From positions 1 to 15,017 of the forward strand of contig JBEKEX010000038.1 of the NCBI GenBank assembly GCA_050013615.1: a stretch of DNA of 15,017 bases, in the 5' to 3' direction. The notes below the pieces were generated by a model. That model saw only the letters and a list, made by a program, of their open reading frames with translations, did not search any database and had not been told where the DNA came from. The stretch comes from JBEKEX01 sp050013615. Lineage in GTDB: Bacteria > Chloroflexota > Anaerolineae > Anaerolineales > Anaerolineaceae. Below, one piece after another: positions 12,865-15,017 of this stretch (position 1 is its first letter; every line of letters begins with the position of its first letter). The position numbers and the translations under genes were made by a program.

Positions 12865-13284
12865 ATGTCCACTCTCCAACAAAATGAAACTGCGGCACGG
12901 CGTTGCGTCGACATGTTCAACCGGGGAGACATCGCTGCCTGGGTCAAGACTTGTTATGCCGGCGATGCGCAATGGATCGAGCTGCCGCGCCAGTCCACCC
13001 CCGCCGGGCAGCACGGCGGCCCGGAATTGATACGATCTTCAGGCGAAGCCATCCTGAAGCTTTTGCCTGACCGCCGCATGACCATCCGCGGTCTGATCGC
13101 CCAGAACGACCAGGTGGCACTCGAGATCGACTGGCGGGGCACCACGGCCGCTCCCATGGACAGCCTGCCCGCCGGCTCGACCCTCCGCTACCGCGTGGCC
13201 ACCATCCTGACCTTCGTCGATGGGCTGATCGTCAACGAGGTCGATTATTGCATCCCTCTCCGCAGCGACACTGAATGGCTATGA
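12865..13284 (+). CDS. SnoaL-like / NTF2-fold protein
   Basis: A 139-residue soluble protein with the alpha+beta cone fold pattern of SnoaL and ketosteroid-isomerase relatives. It shows an N-terminal helix ending in M-F-N-R-G-D-I-A-A-W, the strand D-A-Q-W-I-E-L, a basic loop L-P-D-R-R-M-T-I-R-G, and late strands V-A-L-E-I-D-W-R-G-T-T and I-L-T-F-V-D-G-L-I-V-N-E-V-D-Y. Members are isomerases, hydrolases or ligand-binding proteins; the substrate here is unknown. I chose ATG 12865 for the perfect AGGAGG 7 bases upstream; an ATG at 12829 adds 12 residues and contains that site. Its stop overlaps the next gene as ATGA. Confidence 0.85.
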   Translation: MSTLQQNETAARRCVDMFNRGDIAAWVKTCYAGDAQWIELPRQSTPAGQHGGPELIRSSGEAILKLLPDRRMTIRGLIAQNDQVALEIDWRGTTAAPMDSLPAGSTLRYRVATILTFVDGLIVNEVDYCIPLRSDTEWL

Positions 13285-13655
13285 ACCTCATCCTTTGGAT
13301 TGTCCAAATCATCCTCGCCATCAAATTCCTGTCGGTCGTGTTCAGCCACGGCTTCCGTCAGGGCCAGGACAAGATGCGGCAGGGCATTCAAAAGATGGGC
13401 ACTGCGACACCACTACTGCTCGCTATTATTGCTACCATCCTGTTCCTGGGCGGTGCCGGGTTGATCCTGCCAGGCGCATTGGGCTTCCTGACCTGGTTGG
13501 TGCCTTGCGCCGCCGCTCTGCTGGCCGTCATGATGCTGGCCTCCATCCCCCTGCACCTGCGCTGCCGCGAGGATGCCAAGGTCTTTGTCAGCATCATTTT
13601 GTTTGCCTTGTGCGCCCTGGTCGCCATTGGTCGCTGGCTTATCCTTCCCTTATAG
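13281..13655 (+). CDS. DoxX-like four-helix membrane protein
   Basis: A 124-residue integral membrane protein with four hydrophobic helices, near 1-20 (L-I-L-W-I-V-Q-I-I-L-A), 40-62, 66-88 and 98-120. The first helix and the loop carrying G-Q-D-K-M-R-Q-G match the DoxX-like layout. DoxX relatives are poorly understood membrane proteins, in some cases tied to oxidative stress or quinone chemistry. I chose ATG 13281 because it forms an ATGA overlap with the SnoaL-like gene; ATG 13275 is also in frame, and neither has a ribosome site, so expression probably depends on coupling. The gene ends 5 bases before the convergent dehydrogenase gene, leaving no room for an independent terminator. Confidence 0.75.
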   Translation: MNLILWIVQIILAIKFLSVVFSHGFRQGQDKMRQGIQKMGTATPLLLAIIATILFLGGAGLILPGALGFLTWLVPCAAALLAVMMLASIPLHLRCREDAKVFVSIILFALCALVAIGRWLILPL

Positions 13656-13660
13656 CCCCT

Positions 13661-14500
13661 TCACCCTTTCGCCTCCATCAATTCCCGTTTCTGCCGCACC
13701 GAGTTCCAGCGCCAATTGATCAACCCGGCCACCAGCGGCGCCGGTATCATCCCGCCCAGGGAACGCATTGCGCGGTTGATAGCCCCGGGGATGACAATGG
13801 CCTTGCCCGCCAGGGCGGCATTCAAGGTCTGGTCTGCCACGCGGCCCACGTCACGGGTGGTGAGCTGACCCGCCAGCCCCTGCGCCTCGATGGCATCGAT
13901 ACATTCTGCATTGGTCGGCATGCCCGCCGGGCATAACACGGTGACCGTGGCATCCAGGCTGCGCACCTCTTCGCGCAGCGCCAGCGAGAAGTCCAGCAGG
14001 AAACGCTTCGAAGCTGCATAGGTAGCTTTGATCGGCATGGGGTAAAAGGCTGCCAGGCTGGCCACGTTGATGATATGCAAGGTTTCGTTTGGTTTGCGTT
14101 GCTCCAGGATGGCGTGGGTCATTGCCAGCGTGCCCTCCACGTTCAGCCGCACGATGGTTTGGATCTGCTCGACGCTCTGGTCGAAGAACGGCCCTTCGAA
14201 ATCCACACCGGCCACGTTGACGAGCATCGTAAAATGCAGCCCTTCAGTACGGACGTGCTCGAACAGCCCTGTCCGCGCCGCCGGGTCGGTCAGGTCGCAA
14301 GCATGAGTGACCACCTGCACGCCATAGGCTTGGCGCAGCCCGGCCGCCAAAGTTTCCAATGATGTACCCTGGCAATCATTGAGGAACAAATCCCAGCCGC
14401 GGCTGGCACTTTCCACGGCAAAAGCTTTGCCAAGCCCGCCTGCTGCCCCGGTGATAAGCACCATCATCCTGGCACTGGTTTGTAATGTGATCCGTTTCAT
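13661..14500 (-). CDS. short-chain dehydrogenase/reductase (classical SDR)
   Basis: A 279-residue NAD(P)-dependent oxidoreductase. The cofactor loop is T-G-A-A-G-G-L-G (17-24), the structural motif is N-V-A-G (95-98), and the catalytic set is Asn120, Ser148, Tyr161 and Lys165 (Y-A-A-S-K). Cofactor choice is unclear: the second strand ends L-F-L-N-D-C-Q, where an acidic residue would favour NAD. The C-terminal tail is basic and has a hydrophobic P-A-P-L-V-A-G-L-I segment. I chose ATG 14500 because AAGGA lies 6 bases upstream; longer starts reach into the previous gene. It begins 2 bases after the stop of another SDR gene, so the two are cotranscribed. The substrate is unknown. Confidence 0.9.
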   Translation of the reverse strand: MKRITLQTSARMMVLITGAAGGLGKAFAVESASRGWDLFLNDCQGTSLETLAAGLRQAYGVQVVTHACDLTDPAARTGLFEHVRTEGLHFTMLVNVAGVDFEGPFFDQSVEQIQTIVRLNVEGTLAMTHAILEQRKPNETLHIINVASLAAFYPMPIKATYAASKRFLLDFSLALREEVRSLDATVTVLCPAGMPTNAECIDAIEAQGLAGQLTTRDVGRVADQTLNAALAGKAIVIPGAINRAMRSLGGMIPAPLVAGLINWRWNSVRQKRELMEAKG

Positions 14501-14502
14501 TT

Positions 14503-15017
14503 TCAATCCTTTCCATCGATGCCGCATAATTTTTCTGAAAGTGCCCACAGGCGTTCGGCCGACGTCACGTCCAGCGCCTCACGGCTGGCGCGCTTGGGAC
14601 TGCAATCCTTCCAATACACTTCCCCCGAATCCCGGATCGCAGGTTCGGCCAGCAGGTACACGATGCAGCGCGCCGGCACATCGGGGGCCGTGCCGCCCGA
14701 GCGCCTGATCTTCCACACCCAGCTCACGAGAGAAGGCGTGCCCTTCAGGCCGATATCGGTCTTCACCAATCCGGGATCCACGGCAAAGGCATGTACGCTG
14801 GATCCCTGCCCCAACCGGCAGTTGAGCTCCAGGGTAAAGAGGACGTCGGCCAGCTTGGTGTTGCCGTAAGCGCGCAGGCCGTTATAGTGCCGGCGGAGCT
14901 GGGGATCATCCCAGTCCAGGCGGGTGCCATAGTGCGAATCCGAGCTGACCGTCACCACGCGTGCCATGGGTGCCGCTTTCAACACCGGCAGCAATTGGTG
15001 GCTAACCGCCAACTCGA
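14503..15017 (-). CDS. SDR-family dehydrogenase (retinol dehydrogenase-like), partial
   Basis: The C-terminal 171 residues of a second short-chain dehydrogenase; the frame is open through the window edge, so the start and the cofactor loop lie beyond 15017. Visible features are the strand A-R-V-V-T-V-S-S-D-S-H (catalytic Ser), a Y-G-N-T-K catalytic Tyr/Lys pair, and the V-D-P-G-L-V-K-T-D-I loop after the sixth strand. The spacing and the S-S-D-S-H start resemble the retinol dehydrogenase/WW-domain oxidoreductase-like branch. The two SDRs in a row are only distantly similar, so this is not a recent tandem duplication. The substrate is unknown. Confidence 0.88.
   Translation of the reverse strand, partial: ELAVSHQLLPVLKAAPMARVVTVSSDSHYGTRLDWDDPQLRRHYNGLRAYGNTKLADVLFTLELNCRLGQGSSVHAFAVDPGLVKTDIGLKGTPSLVSWVWKIRRSGGTAPDVPARCIVYLLAEPAIRDSGEVYWKDCSPKRASREALDVTSAERLWALSEKLCGIDGKD

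Noticed and set aside
13295..13936. 213-residue frame spanning the DoxX-like gene and the end of the SDR gene
   Set aside because: The translation is Arg/Pro/His rich, crosses two genes of opposite strand, and has no domain.
1..15017. CRISPR array, insertion sequence, prophage, tRNA or rRNA gene
   Set aside because: I saw no regularly spaced repeats, transposase or phage-like proteins, cloverleaf-type sequence or rRNA-like stretch on either strand.

Overview
The window is about 15 kb of moderately GC-rich, gene-dense bacterial DNA. Gene styles point tentatively to a Chloroflexota (Anaerolineae-like) genome. The signs are an Ala/Pro/Thr-rich linker behind the lipobox of a solute-binding lipoprotein, a NarL/NarX-type two-component pair with overlapping genes, an ECF sigma/anti-sigma pair whose anti-sigma has a short cytoplasmic head and one membrane helix, and a tiny two-helix membrane protein of a kind I associate with that phylum. 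No rRNA, marker gene or tRNA is present, so the assignment is an inference.

Layout. (1) 2-1685, + strand: the C-terminal end of a LuxR/NarL response regulator overlaps a sensor histidine kinase. (2) 1686-1796: a short intergenic space between convergent genes, almost entirely filled by a long imperfect inverted repeat. (3) 1797-7901, - strand: a six-gene operon in transcription order solute-binding lipoprotein, permease, permease, ATPase, 2-aminoethylphosphonate:pyruvate transaminase (phnW), phosphonoacetaldehyde hydrolase (phnX). It reads as a complete route for taking up 2-aminoethylphosphonate (AEP) and cleaving its C-P bond to acetaldehyde and phosphate. PhnW and PhnX are recognised from their own motifs. 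The transporter substrate is inferred from the operon. A 13-bp hairpin lies between the binding-protein gene and the first permease gene.

(4) 7902-8129: divergent intergenic region with 10-bp-spaced direct repeats and candidate promoters. (5) 8130-9464, + strand: a SRPBCC-fold protein and an APH/choline-kinase-fold phosphotransferase. (6) 9601-11012, - strand: an ECF sigma factor and its probable membrane anti-sigma partner, overlapping by ATGA, with a strong hairpin after the operon. (7) 11207-12264, + strand: a RibD-C/DHFR-like protein and an AHSA1-type SRPBCC protein behind a good sigma-70 promoter, closed by a terminator-like hairpin. (8) 12345-12548, - strand: a small two-helix membrane protein. 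(9) 12865-13655, + strand: a SnoaL-like protein overlapping a DoxX-like membrane protein. (10) 13661-15017, - strand: two tandem short-chain dehydrogenases, the upstream one running off the window.

The AEP operon is the coherent metabolic unit. The right half is a set of small stress or detoxification-like families (SRPBCC x2, DHFR-like, SnoaL, DoxX, SDR x2) in short transcription units. I saw no CRISPR array, insertion sequence, prophage gene or RNA gene. I found no clear undescribed multi-gene system. The most unusual items are the intergenic palindrome at 1681-1796, the intra-operon hairpin at 6600-6633, the second strong start site inside the anti-sigma gene, and altered ATP-site motifs in the histidine kinase and the APH-like kinase.
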